NCBI RefSeq assembly: GCF_001306135.1
Contig: NZ_LGKP01000022.1
Coordinates: forward strand, 434,001-498,000
From: Herpetosiphon geysericola
GTDB lineage: Bacteria; Chloroflexota; Chloroflexia; Chloroflexales; Herpetosiphonaceae
Direction: 5' to 3'
DNA length: 64,000 bases
Below, in pieces: positions 1 through 7,209 of the stretch (its first letter is position 1; each line of letters opens with the position of its first letter). The translations under genes and the position numbers were made by a program. The notes under the pieces were generated by a model that was not told where the DNA came from, made no database searches, and worked only from the letters and a program-made list of their open reading frames with translations.

Positions 1-2
1 GG

Positions 3-1022
3 TCAGCCAGTAGCTGAAGCGTCGCCGGAAGCGCTCGTTATGTTTGGGAATTTCAATTTCGCCGCGTTCCTCAACCCAGATGGCCTGTTGCATCCACGCG
101 ACCATCTCTGCGGGCAAGCCATGATTTGCTGGCAGCCACGTTGGCCAATCGGGCAACGGCTCAGTTGGTTGGGCTGGCTCGGTAGCGGCAGGTTGTGCAG
201 CAGGCTGGCGATGCAAGCCAGCGCGCAAATTCTCGACGATCTGCGCAGGGTGATAGCCTGCGGCATCGGCATGGGCTAAATAGGCTTTGACTTGGGCATA
301 ATCCTCATGGGCAAATTCGCGAGCAGCGCCAATGGGCGGATTATGGTTTCGAAGCAGAAGATAGGTCTCGGTCGCAACTTGTGATCGGCGTGATGGTTTC
401 TCGACGACAACAACATCATCATTTGCATCATGCGACGCAGGAGTTGATGTTGTTGGGAAGTCTTTGGGAAGTCTCTGTGTAGTTGTTGTATTTGTCTGCG
501 ATTCTGTTGGGGGAGGTGTGTCATTAGAATCACCCACCTCTGCCATTCTATTGGGAGAGGTATGCGATTCTGTTGAGGGAGGTATCGCATTAGAATCACA
601 GAGGGGGGTGCTAATCTTGGCAATGGCATGGGCGATCGGGGCAACATACAACAAATTGGTTAAGCGCTGCCCATTCACGGTTTCCGAGCGAAATTCGCGC
701 ACAATTAACCCCTTTTCGACCAAGGCGTTAATGCCTGCTTTGACTTGGGCTTTGGTAAACCCATATTGGTCAGCAAAGTTGTCGTAGCTGCGCTGGAGCA
801 TATCCGCGCGAAATTTCTTGCGACTGCCTGTGACATGGCCCGTGGTTTCGTTGCGGAGAATGGTTGGGCGATACCAATAGACAATGTCGGAAAGCAAGAT
901 CACCGCACAGGCATGGGGCTTTCCATTCTCGAATGTAATATGTTGAAACCACGCTGGCGGTACAATATTGCCCTCGATTGGCAGTTGGCCAATCGCATCA
1001 ACCCATGCATTTCCGGTTGTCA
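3..1022 (-). CDS. Phage/plasmid replication-like protein, winged helix, 3' end outside window
   Basis: An open frame runs from an ATG at 1022 to the left edge of the window (at least 340 codons, no stop). The N-terminal ~120 residues contain an AVILLSDIVYWYRPT segment followed by a region rich in helix and basic residues (GSRKKFRADMLQ, GFTKAQVKAGINALVEKGLI). This resembles the winged-helix domains of phage replisome organisers and plasmid initiators. A low-complexity Ser/Thr/Pro linker (about residues 142-175) is encoded by repeated DNA that matches an element at 6017-6058. The C-terminal part is hydrophilic. It is the last visible gene of a minus-strand early operon. The replication role is inferred from fold-like motifs, position and in-gene iterons; no catalytic motif was seen. 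Confidence 0.7.
500..603. repeat. Iteron-like direct repeats inside the replication gene
   Basis: Three copies of a GATTCTGTTGRGGGAGGT-like unit lie at 500-517, 545-562 and 566-585. Two copies of TTAGAATCAC lie at 524-533 and 590-599. GATTCT and AGAATC form inverted pairs around each GGAGGTAT core. The element at 566-603 is nearly the same as the one at 6017-6050. Repeats inside an initiator gene that encode its linker are known for lambda-type O genes, so an origin is a reasonable inference. Confidence 0.6.
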
Positions 1023-1076
1023 TAGCACACCTTTAAACAAATGAGCGCCCCGCAAGGCGCTCAGCAAAACGATCAG

Positions 1077-1844
1077 TTAGTTATCAAAGACTTCATCACG
1101 CTCGGCCTGTTCAGCAGCGGTTGGGCGCTTGGTTCGGCGGAAGAGATGGGCTTTGGGGCAGGTTTCCCAATGGGTTTGCTCGATTCGTTGGCCATGGCCA
1201 TTGGTGTTGTAGGGCATCGTGCCAACCCATACAATTTCGGCTGCGCAGCCACGGCATTTGGCAATCCGTTCGCGCTTGGTTGGTTGTTCAGAAACTGGGC
1301 TAGGGTTGGGCTGAGGTGGTGCAGCTGGCAGCGATCGTGATTCCGATGTGCCAATAATTTCGCCATGCTCATCGATCGTGACCACTCGCGCATCAGGGAT
1401 ACTGCTCGTTTCCGTTTCATCAAGCATGCCCAGCCCAGCAAACGAAAGCGTTACTCTGCGCTTGGCCTTGGTCTCGGCTTTCATCATGGCATTTGCACGG
1501 TTATCGCCTTTCAAGCCCTCAATAGCCACGGCTCCAATTGCTTCATCGCGGCGACCGTGATCATTTTCAGCCCGCGCGGTAACAACGTAGACCCCTTCAA
1601 CCAGTTCGCGGCTCACAATCGTCACGCTGATGTTATCGCGTTTGCGCAGCTGCTCGGTGCAATCTTTACTGGCATACAACTGGAGCTTGCCGTTGAGTTG
1701 CAGATATTGAAATGGGCGGGTTAATGGATTTAGCCCCAACGATTCGCAAACCCGATGATAGTATTCAACCCGTTGCGGTGGGGTGAGTTTGGCAAGATCG
1801 CCCTGGACAACGACTTGCTCAATCAGCGATAATGCAGTGCTCAT
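1077..1844 (-). CDS. Putative phage single-strand annealing/recombination protein (RecT/Bet-like)
   Basis: This is a 255-residue protein. Residues 20-60 read YYHRVCESLGLNPLTRPFQY then LNGKLQLYASKDCTEQLRKR. Near residues 118-140 is NAMMKAETKAKRRVTLSFAG. A 'CxxLxLNPLT' start and an 'AxTKAxRR' helix are seen in phage annealing proteins of the RecT/Redbeta/Erf type and in related uncharacterised phage proteins, so the call is by resemblance only. The C-terminal ~70 residues form a Pro-rich linker and a Cys/His segment (CRGCAAEIVW, HWETCPKAH) that could bind zinc. The start overlaps the upstream stop (ATGA), showing translational coupling in the early operon. Confidence 0.5.
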   Translation of the reverse strand: MSTALSLIEQVVVQGDLAKLTPPQRVEYYHRVCESLGLNPLTRPFQYLQLNGKLQLYASKDCTEQLRKRDNISVTIVSRELVEGVYVVTARAENDHGRRDEAIGAVAIEGLKGDNRANAMMKAETKAKRRVTLSFAGLGMLDETETSSIPDARVVTIDEHGEIIGTSESRSLPAAPPQPNPSPVSEQPTKRERIAKCRGCAAEIVWVGTMPYNTNGHGQRIEQTHWETCPKAHLFRRTKRPTAAEQAERDEVFDN

Positions 1845-2302
1845 ACATCCTCGCCATCTACTGCATTCAGTGTGCTGTGGCTTTTAGCATGGCCTTCAAT
1901 AGGCTCACCAAGTGGTAGCAACCATGCAAATCGAGTTTTATCTTCCCCTTCTTCTTCCTTGTGCCATGTAAATTGTAAAAATGGAATGCCATCGCGGCGC
2001 TTGCAAAAAGTTATTTTGAGACTGGAACAATCAGCGTCGTCAATATCTCCATCAAACCCAAGCTTCTGCATAACAGTGTCAAGTAAGAGCGGATCGACAA
2101 GCATTGAGCCGATGGGTTTACTGGCTGCTAAAATCTTATTCAATTGCCCATCTAACTCATTGGCAGCTTGACCAACGATTACTTGGCCAATGGTGTCATG
2201 AACTTCAAGAAGATCGGCATTGGGTTCACGAAAAACTAACCCACTATCGGAATAGGTTGTTATCGTGGTTTGATTTGTAATAATGATGCGGCTAATAGGC
2301 AT
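1841..2302 (-). CDS. Hypothetical early-operon protein
   Basis: A 153-residue acidic protein with no family I recognise. The start has an AGGAG ribosome site about 8 bases upstream, and the end overlaps the next gene by four bases. The sequence has a beta-rich N-terminus (RIIITNQTTITTYSDSGLVF) and a central helical part. Position between small phage-like genes and the annealing protein suggests a role in replication or recombination of the element, but this is context only. Confidence 0.7.
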   Translation of the reverse strand: MPISRIIITNQTTITTYSDSGLVFREPNADLLEVHDTIGQVIVGQAANELDGQLNKILAASKPIGSMLVDPLLLDTVMQKLGFDGDIDDADCSSLKITFCKRRDGIPFLQFTWHKEEEGEDKTRFAWLLPLGEPIEGHAKSHSTLNAVDGEDV

Positions 2303-2350
2303 TGGTAACTCCTACTAAACATGCTATACTGGCAAAAGTCTCAAACAAAA

Positions 2351-2381
2351 AGCACCAATTCATCTAGTCCATGAATCGGTG
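2351..2381 (-). terminator. Intrinsic terminator in early operon
   Basis: On the minus strand GCACCGATTCAT and ATGAATTGGTGC pair around a 7-base loop (one mismatch), followed by TTTTTGTTT. It lies between the genes at 2412-2639 and 1841-2302, so the downstream genes may have reduced expression or their own promoter. Confidence 0.7.
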
Positions 2382-2397
2382 CTGGTGAACGAGAAAC

Positions 2398-2431
2398 GAA
2401 AGCCCATTGGCCTATGCCGTGGGCTTTTTTT
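2398..2431 (+). terminator. Plus-strand intrinsic terminator overlapping a minus-strand gene end
   Basis: AAAGCCCA and TGGGCTTT pair around a 13-base loop and are followed by a run of seven T on the plus strand. It overlaps the last codons of the gene at 2412-2639. No plus-strand gene lies upstream, so it may block antisense transcription or act as the second arm of a bidirectional stop. Confidence 0.55.
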
Positions 2432-2639
2432 GTGGACACAATGTCCTTGCAGCAGTGCGAAGTGCTTCTTCGCGCTCGGCGACCTCAATCCAAGCCCTCA
2501 CTTTGGGGTCGGATTTGGCTGCATGGAACGCCGCACGGCGCTCAGCTTGATCGGCCTTGCGTTGTCGCTCTCCATAGGCTTCAATAGCATCACCGAGATT
2601 TTCGAATTCACCATCACTGGTGTGAATCCAAGCGGTCAT
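2412..2639 (-). CDS. Small hypothetical protein
   Basis: 75 residues starting MTAWIHTSDG. The start at 2639 was chosen because GAGGAG lies 7 bases upstream; longer starts would overlap the neighbouring gene more and lack a site. The protein is helical and charged (Arg/Glu/Ala rich) and has no recognised family. It overlaps the upstream gene by 26 bases. Confidence 0.6.
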   Translation of the reverse strand: MTAWIHTSDGEFENLGDAIEAYGERQRKADQAERRAAFHAAKSDPKVRAWIEVAEREEALRTAARTLCPQKKPTA

Positions 2640-2823
2640 TGACATGCTCCTCAACATAGTACGATGGCAAACAGTCCAAGCCGATAACACCAATATCTGC
2701 GAATACTGCTCGCGCAACAGTGGTAAGTTGGCGCTGAATAATCAGCGCCTCTTCTTGGTTAAGCGTGCCAATGGCCAAGGCCACGTCGGCCTCGCCATAG
2801 TTCATCACAATTTTATGGGTCAT
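2614..2823 (-). CDS. Small hypothetical protein
   Basis: 69 residues, MTHKIVMNYG to the stop at 2614. It includes a helical stretch LNQEEALIIQRQLTTVARAV. Both ends overlap neighbouring genes on the same strand, as expected for a compact phage operon. The family is unknown. Confidence 0.55.
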   Translation of the reverse strand: MTHKIVMNYGEADVALAIGTLNQEEALIIQRQLTTVARAVFADIGVIGLDCLPSYYVEEHVNDRLDSHQ

Positions 2824-3031
2824 TTTTCGTTTCCTCTTTGGCTGTATCTCGTATGGCGATCAGGCGTTGGCGCTGCTTGTCCAACTCTTCACGGCCTTTT
2901 TTGACAAACTGCAAAATTATTGGTTCACGGGAACGCTGGGCGATTTCGACGAACGCATCATCCGCATTGCCCCGCAATGCCAATGCGTCAGTTATTTCAG
3001 CCCAACGCTTATTTTTATCGGTCGCTGCCAT
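2813..3031 (-). CDS. Small hypothetical protein
   Basis: 72 residues from an ATG at 3031, preceded by AGGAATGG. The start upstream at 3136 lies deep in the neighbouring gene and is less likely. The sequence is helical and basic (EIAQRSREPIILQFVKKGRE). It overlaps genes on both sides. No function can be assigned. Confidence 0.55.
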   Translation of the reverse strand: MAATDKNKRWAEITDALALRGNADDAFVEIAQRSREPIILQFVKKGREELDKQRQRLIAIRDTAKEETKNDP

Positions 3032-3368
3032 CAATCCATTCCTGCGTGATTGGCGATGGAACCGACCGACTAAGCTGCCCAGCGGTAAACGCAGCTTGAT
3101 CTTTGGCGCTGAAGACACGGCGCAGCCAATAACCAAGAATCACCACCAGCCCAGCTCCGCCCGATAGCAAGAGCAAAGCAACCCCAAAAAAGAGATAAAT
3201 CGGGCTAACCAGCCAACAAAAAAGCGAGAACCATGCAATGATCGTGAGCATGCCGATCATGTAGGTGATGGGTGGGCGTAACCTCCATGGGTTATCCCAC
3301 AAGACAAGGTGCTCAGTGGCCAAGCTAATGGCACAGCCAAGCGTGCAAATAAGCAGTTCAATCATCAC
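3015..3368 (-). CDS. Small membrane protein
   Basis: 117 residues with three hydrophobic segments: about residues 3-17, 36-50 (MIGMLTIIAWFSLFCWLV) and 55-80 (YLFFGVALLLLSGGAGLVVI). A basic WLRR follows the last segment, then a soluble tail. It is probably an inner-membrane protein. It sits within the early operon and its role is unknown. Confidence 0.6.
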   Translation of the reverse strand: MMIELLICTLGCAISLATEHLVLWDNPWRLRPPITYMIGMLTIIAWFSLFCWLVSPIYLFFGVALLLLSGGAGLVVILGYWLRRVFSAKDQAAFTAGQLSRSVPSPITQEWIDGSDR

Positions 3369-3634
3369 AACCTCATCAATAAACTGAGATACAAAAACGA
3401 CTCCCTGTAGTAATCTTTTGATAGTGTGTTTTGGGCAGGCTTACGTGAATTCCTGCCTGAACAATTGCAAGGCTCGTCCATGATCGCAAAACAAAACCGT
3501 GCGATCATCGGACTGGCAGATCCCGCGCTGGGTGCGCGCAACATCTTGCAATGTCCTTCGAGACTCTTGTGGAATCTCGCAAATTGTTAAGGTGCGTGTG
3601 GTGAGCAGGTTATGGACTGCTCAGGCCAAAGCTT
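3369..3634 (-). other. Gap in early operon with a possible 36-codon gene
   Basis: No well-supported gene was seen here. A minus-strand frame starting at TTG 3551 (AAGGA just upstream) and ending at 3441 encodes a protein-like sequence (VARTQRGICQSDDRTVLF), but it is too short to be sure. ATGATCGCA and TGCGATCAT (3480-3508) form a perfect 9-base inverted repeat inside this frame. A second inverted repeat GCAGG/CCTGC lies at 3436-3456. Confidence 0.35.
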
Positions 3635-3844
3635 TTACTCGGTATAAGCAACGGCAACGGTATAGGTATGGCGCTTTTCGGCAATGTCGGTTTCGGGATC
3701 AAACGCATACGCCGTAGAGAGACTCGTTGGAACGATGGTTGGATTACTTTCAAGCCATTCATTGACTTTCCGCTCGGCTAACGCTGCTGCGAGGTAGGCA
3801 TCATCTTCACGAGTGACCGAAAAAACTTTGACTTTGGCTGCCAT
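3635..3844 (-). CDS. Small hypothetical protein
   Basis: 69 residues from an ATG at 3844, with GGGAG upstream; the upstream in-frame ATG at 3931 lacks a site. It starts with basic MAAKVKVFSVTRED and has helix AYLAAALAERKVNEWLES and a beta-like C-terminus. The family is not recognised. Confidence 0.55.
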   Translation of the reverse strand: MAAKVKVFSVTREDDAYLAAALAERKVNEWLESNPTIVPTSLSTAYAFDPETDIAEKRHTYTVAVAYTE

Positions 3845-3950
3845 CAAAAACTCCCTGTTGGTTGATGATTGATAATCGGTTGCTGGTGACGCTTCCAGCG
3901 CTGCAATATGGCTTGCAGCCGATAGCCACACTATCCTTCAAAGGAATAAA

Positions 3951-4289
3951 CTAGGCAGCTGCCTTGGTCAACGATGTGTAGAGGTGTTGGCGCATCAATG
4001 AATCGGCCTCGTTATAGGTCGAGCGATAGCCCAATAGTTGGCCGCTGGAGTACACTCCCCACTCACTCAAGTTGAGGCAGTAGAACGCACCCGTTTCGCT
4101 GCCAAACTGGCAACTTGGGCACGTGCATTGCGGCTTTTTGGCTTTGCGGTTCTTCTTGATTTTGGTTGTTGGTCGTAGAGGACTAATTGGGGCAGCGGAT
4201 ATTGGAAAGGTCTGAGTTGGGACAGGATAGTATGGGGCGAAGGCTTGCATTGATGGCCGACGAATGTGAATGGTATCAATCGTTTGCAT
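3951..4289 (-). CDS. Small Cys-rich protein, possible zinc binding
   Basis: 112 residues; start supported by AAGGAGCC upstream. The middle has a basic patch (KIKKNRKAKKPQ) followed by CTCPSCQFGSETGAFYC, a cysteine cluster that could hold one zinc ion. The C-terminus is a helix with SLMRQHLYTSLTKAA. This is the second gene after the divergent promoter. It may bind nucleic acid, inferred from the basic patch and cysteines only. Confidence 0.6.
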   Translation of the reverse strand: MQTIDTIHIRRPSMQAFAPYYPVPTQTFPISAAPISPLRPTTKIKKNRKAKKPQCTCPSCQFGSETGAFYCLNLSEWGVYSSGQLLGYRSTYNEADSLMRQHLYTSLTKAAA

Positions 4290-4312
4290 GGTTGGCTCCT
4301 TGGCTAGTCCAG

Positions 4313-4525
4313 TTAAGCAGCTTGTTGATTAAGCTTTCGATCTTGTTCGTCTTGAGAAACTTTTGTCCCTTCATCGGGACAGTTGGGTAAATTTTTTTGA
4401 AGATAAGAACTAATGGCCCATCGCACTACGACAGCACGAGAAACTTGCATTTGCTTGGCTATTAATGCCATTGCATTCAAATCATCTTTTGGGACATGGA
4501 CAAGAGTTCGTATAAGATTCGACAA
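4313..4525 (-). CDS. Ribbon-helix-helix (Arc/CopG-like) regulator, TTG start
   Basis: 70 residues. A TTG at 4525 has GGAGGTG five bases upstream, whereas the ATG at 4564 would lie upstream of the predicted transcript start (about 4556). The sequence IRTLVHVPKDDLNAMALIAKQMQVSRAVVVRWAI fits a ribbon-helix-helix fold: a beta strand, helix, turn, helix. Such proteins bind operators as dimers. It is the first gene of the minus-strand operon and is divergent from the cI-like repressor, so mutual regulation like a phage switch is likely. Confidence 0.7.
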   Translation of the reverse strand: MSNLIRTLVHVPKDDLNAMALIAKQMQVSRAVVVRWAISSYLQKNLPNCPDEGTKVSQDEQDRKLNQQAA

Positions 4526-4562
4526 TGACCACCTCCATGTACAAATGGACTTTCTAAGGGAC

Positions 4563-4591
4563 ATTCTATCAGAGGGGTATACTATTGTCAA
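4563..4591 (-). promoter_or_regulatory. Sigma70 promoter for the early minus-strand operon
   Basis: Minus strand: TTGACA (4591-4586), 17 bases, TAGAAT (4568-4563). The -35 box overlaps that of the opposite promoter by five bases, so only one can be used at a time. Confidence 0.7.
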
Positions 4592-4613
4592 CGAGGTATA
4601 TATCATTTATACT
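4585..4613 (+). promoter_or_regulatory. Sigma70 promoter for the cI-like repressor
   Basis: Plus strand: TTGTCA (4585-4590), 17 bases, TATACT (4608-4613), about 30 bases before the repressor start at 4643. GGTATA repeats (around 4576 and 4595) lie across both promoters and may be operator half-sites. Confidence 0.7.
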
Positions 4614-4642
4614 GCGATTCGTATTAAATTGGGGTTATTACT

Positions 4643-5044
4643 ATGTCAGAATTGTCAGTTTTTGTCGATCAACAACTTAAGCAACGTAACTGGAGTTTAC
4701 GTTTTGCCGAAGAAGAGACAGGAATATCAAAAACTGCCTTATCCAATTTAATAAATGATGTTCAGAAGCCTGATTTAGAAACACTAGTCAAGGTTAGTCG
4801 CTCTTTTTCAATCCCGCTCTGGCGTGTCGTTGAAATGGCTGGCTACGACTTAGGATTTCAAACAACATCCCCTTCCATAGCTGAACGGATTGCCTCACTT
4901 ATTGAGGCTGTTCCTGAATTTCAGGAGGGACTTGAGCGTTTGATGAAGGCAACCCCTGATGATATTGAAGGAATGCTAGCATTTCTTGAAGGTCAGCGAC
5001 TGGTTCGAGAGCGCCGGACTCAACATCATTCAAAGTCAGAATAA
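4643..5044 (+). CDS. XRE-family cI-like repressor
   Basis: 133 residues. The N-terminal ~65 residues are a helix-turn-helix of the XRE/Cro-cI class (WSLRFAEEETGISKTALSNL, then LETLVKVSRSFSIPLWRVVE). The C-terminal half is helical without a Ser-Lys peptidase dyad, so it is not a LexA-type self-cleaving repressor. It faces the early operon across overlapping promoters and is the likely repressor. It is paralogous to the gene at 6515 (shared RNWSLR-A--GI---LSNLIN pattern). Confidence 0.8.
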   Translation: MSELSVFVDQQLKQRNWSLRFAEEETGISKTALSNLINDVQKPDLETLVKVSRSFSIPLWRVVEMAGYDLGFQTTSPSIAERIASLIEAVPEFQEGLERLMKATPDDIEGMLAFLEGQRLVRERRTQHHSKSE

Positions 5045-5432
5045 TATCAAACCATTTTGCCAATGCGATAATCTCTTCATAAGGCATATATAAACCCTCA
5101 TTAGAAGCTGCGTTCGATTCTATCATTCAATATAGGCAGCAAAGATTACAACATCATTTTGACCGGAACAGAAAGAGCACTATGGAGTGCTTAATTTGTT
5201 GTATGCAAATTATTGCATGCTATTTCTGTTTGGCAAAGGTGATGTTTCTTAAGTAAACGTCACCGTTAAATATTATCTATACCATGACGATAGTAATATG
5301 GAACTATTGTAGTGTTTCTATACATCATACTATTTTTCTCTTCCTTGTTTCAAAAATTCATACTTATGAAACAAGGAATTACCATAAGATTATCCATCAA
5401 TATTCTTTTCAGAATAATTAGTAGAGGTTCAT
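5045..5432. other. AT-rich control region with inverted repeats, no gene
   Basis: No convincing gene was seen. It holds GAGCACT/AGTGCTT (5176-5191), GGTGATGTTT/AAACGTCACC (5239-5264, one wobble) and a perfect 12-base pair TTCCTTGTTTCA/TGAAACAAGGAA (5341-5352 and 5377-5388) just before the next gene. The last could be an operator or a transcript hairpin controlling the replication-like gene at 5433. Confidence 0.6.
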
Positions 5433-5948
5433 ATGCCAGATCCTCAAGAACAGAACAAACCCCAGATACCAAAGCTCATTGAAAGCGACATTCTTATTCC
5501 TTTCTCCCCAAAACTAGCAAAAGTTCTAGGGGATCTTGAAGCACTCTTTCTTCAGCAACTCCACTATCACACCTATTACCGTTCCCATCCTTATCTTTTT
5601 GTTGGGCAGTATAGCTGGCATCGAAAATCCTACGACGACTGGTGCTTAGAACTGAGGCATAGCAAGCCAAAAACCCTCCAAGTAGCAGCACGTAAACTTG
5701 AGAACCATCACATCATTTATGGTTGTCCTGTGAACGTGCAAAACCGTCAACAAAAGTGGTATACCATTAATCATCAAGCAATCCAAGTAATCAATACATC
5801 ACTGGAGGAGCTGGTCCGGCTTGATAAAAAACAAGCTTATGAGCGTTTACTCCCCATGATTGAGCCGCATTATGACCGGAATGTAAGTGATCGATTCTTG
5901 GCCGCATTAAGGAACAGCGAGTACCCTATTAGTAGTCAACGTGGTTGA
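5433..5948 (+). CDS. Replication-initiator-like protein (second copy type)
   Basis: 171 residues; start at an ATG 6 bases after AGAGG. The pattern ALFLQQLHYHTYY, then SWHRKSYDDWCLE and KPKTLQVAARKLENHHIIYG, resembles the winged-helix N-terminal domain of phage/plasmid replisome organisers and the gene at 3-1022, but is shorter. It is followed at once by iteron-like repeats and one element shared with the other replication gene. Function is inferred from this layout. Confidence 0.55.
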   Translation: MPDPQEQNKPQIPKLIESDILIPFSPKLAKVLGDLEALFLQQLHYHTYYRSHPYLFVGQYSWHRKSYDDWCLELRHSKPKTLQVAARKLENHHIIYGCPVNVQNRQQKWYTINHQAIQVINTSLEELVRLDKKQAYERLLPMIEPHYDRNVSDRFLAALRNSEYPISSQRG

Positions 5949-6016
5949 CTGGTCTACTTCGTTGACTAACACAATATGATAGCTGTAGCCATTGCTCGCT
6001 GCTACACTGGGTATAT

Positions 6017-6058
6017 GATTCTGCTGAGGGAGGTATAGCAATAGAATCACATACCTCC
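6017..6058. repeat. Element shared with the replication gene at 500-603
   Basis: GATTCTGCTGAGGGAGGTAT, then ATAGAATCAC and ATACCTCC. It contains two interleaved inverted pairs (GATTCT/AGAATC and GGAGGTAT/ATACCTCC). It matches 566-599 with only about three differences over 34 bases. Confidence 0.7.
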
Positions 6059-6062
6059 TAAA

Positions 6063-6133
6063 TTAAGGATCTCAAGATCCTTAAAAACGGATGCCTTAGA
6101 GATCCTTAATTTAAGGTGCTCTAAGATCCTTAA
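6063..6133. repeat. AGATCCTTAA iterons (three direct, one inverted)
   Basis: AGATCCTTAA occurs at 6075-6084, 6100-6109 and 6124-6133, spaced 25 and 24 bases (more than two helical turns). An inverted copy at 6063-6072 forms a perfect palindrome with the first. Spacing and A+T-rich surroundings fit initiator-binding iterons. Confidence 0.6.
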
Positions 6134-6353
6134 ATACAGAACCTGTTAATTAAAAATAATATATACATATAGCAACTACTACTAAAGCAAGCACCCGCTA
6201 GCGCGGGTGAGTAATAATAAGAGAACGTTGTTGTTGCTATGATCTCCATAGGAATACTAATTACTCGGTCAAACTTAGCAAAATCCATAAAACATCCCTT
6301 CACATATAGAAACTCTATATAGCAACTATCTATTTTTTCTTGAACTGTTCTGC

Positions 6354-6464
6354 AAATCGAACATTTTATCCAAAAAATGCTCCACCTGCTGTGGAGTTCT
6401 GGTTTGGTTGATTGTTTCCTCAACCTCGTGTATTATGTGTCGGATTGTACACTAAATCGAACAT
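6354..6464. promoter_or_regulatory. Promoter of second repressor flanked by two identical sites
   Basis: TTGATT (6408-6413), 17 bases, TATTAT (6431-6436) forms a sigma70-type promoter. The same 11-mer AAATCGAACAT lies at 6354-6364 and 6454-6464, exactly 100 bases apart, one on each side of the promoter. These are plausible operators, possibly for the encoded repressor. Confidence 0.55.
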
Positions 6465-6514
6465 CTGTCAATCCCTTAATTTCGTCCTATTACCATTCCC
6501 TTGAGAGGTGTTTC

Positions 6515-6889
6515 ATGCTTGGGTTATCCAGTCTCCTGTCGCAAGAACTGGCTTCCCGCAACTGGTCGTTGCGGGAACTTGCCACACGCTCTGGCATTGC
6601 CGTTTCAACCCTCTCCAATCTCATCAATAAGCCCGATGTCATGCCCGATCTTCGTACCTTGAATGCCTTGGCTATTAGCCTCAACCTGCCCATCCGCCAG
6701 CTTGTTGAAGCCTGTGGCATTCCTGTGGACGCTCACCCCAGCGATGAGGATGCCACCATCCAAGCCCTCATCACTGCTGTCCCCGAGGTACGCATGTTTC
6801 TGAACTTATTGGGTCAACTCTCGCCCGATGATCGTGCCGCTATCCTGTCTCATTTGCGCTGGAAAGTCGAAACGTCGACGAACGCCTGA
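6515..6889 (+). CDS. XRE-family repressor, paralogue of the 4643 gene
   Basis: 124 residues from ATG 6515 with GAGAGG seven bases upstream; the long upstream extension is not protein-like. The helix-turn-helix covers about residues 10-65 (WSLRELATRSGIAVSTLSNL, then LRTLNALAISLNLPIRQLVE). The C-terminal segment (EVRMFLNLLGQLSPDDRAAI) resembles the tail of the 4643 protein. Base composition is richer in GC than the first copy, so the two may come from different elements. Confidence 0.8.
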   Translation: MLGLSSLLSQELASRNWSLRELATRSGIAVSTLSNLINKPDVMPDLRTLNALAISLNLPIRQLVEACGIPVDAHPSDEDATIQALITAVPEVRMFLNLLGQLSPDDRAAILSHLRWKVETSTNA

Positions 6890-7209
6890 TCGCCATCCTG
6901 ACAAGCGGGTTGTCCCCGACCCGCTTTGTTTTGATCATCAACCACTGGTCGCTCCCCCACTGATTGACTCTCGTCGACAAGCTGCCGATCAATGTCAACA
7001 CTTTCTATCCAGTCAAGCACAGCGGTCTTATTGTTGTGTGCTGCCGAATACTGCTCCAACAGTTCTACACCGACACGAACATGGTGAACTTGGGCATCAG
7101 CATCAGCAGGCGTGGCATGATGCATTGAACCAGCGGTTACGCGACGGGCATTGACCACAAGATCAAGCCCTCCACAAACCCCTGAGCGGAGAAGATGGTC
7201 ACACGACAT
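6850..7209 (-). CDS. Possible hypothetical gene, convergent with the repressor
   Basis: 119 codons from ATG 7209, preceded by AGAGGG. The sequence is acidic (VGVELLEQYSAAHNNKTAVL, LDWIESVDIDRQLVDESQ) and plausible as protein, but no family is recognised. It overlaps the end of the repressor by 40 bases. A frame on the other strand (6828-7154) looks less protein-like because it is rich in His, Gln and Arg. Confidence 0.4.
   Translation of the reverse strand: MSCDHLLRSGVCGGLDLVVNARRVTAGSMHHATPADADAQVHHVRVGVELLEQYSAAHNNKTAVLDWIESVDIDRQLVDESQSVGERPVVDDQNKAGRGQPACQDGDQAFVDVSTFQRK

Larger units (their letters stand above)
5949..6514. other. Iteron/origin-like region and upstream region of second repressor
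   Basis: No gene is supported. It contains GTTGACT repeats at 5943-5975, the shared element at 6017-6058, the AGATCCTTAA array at 6063-6133, a CACCCGC/GCGGGTG hairpin near 6190, and the promoter and paired AAATCGAACAT sites for the gene at 6515. AT content is high between 6120 and 6370. Confidence 0.6.

Noticed and set aside
4899-5126. 75-codon minus-strand frame opposite the end of the cI-like repressor
   Set aside because: Most of it is antisense to the repressor and there is no clear ribosome site. It looks partly protein-like, so it stays only as a remote possibility.
6130-6423. 97-codon minus-strand frame between the iterons and the second repressor
   Set aside because: Composition is Cys/Phe/Tyr-rich without domain pattern, it crosses the hairpin and the promoter region, and lacks a ribosome site.
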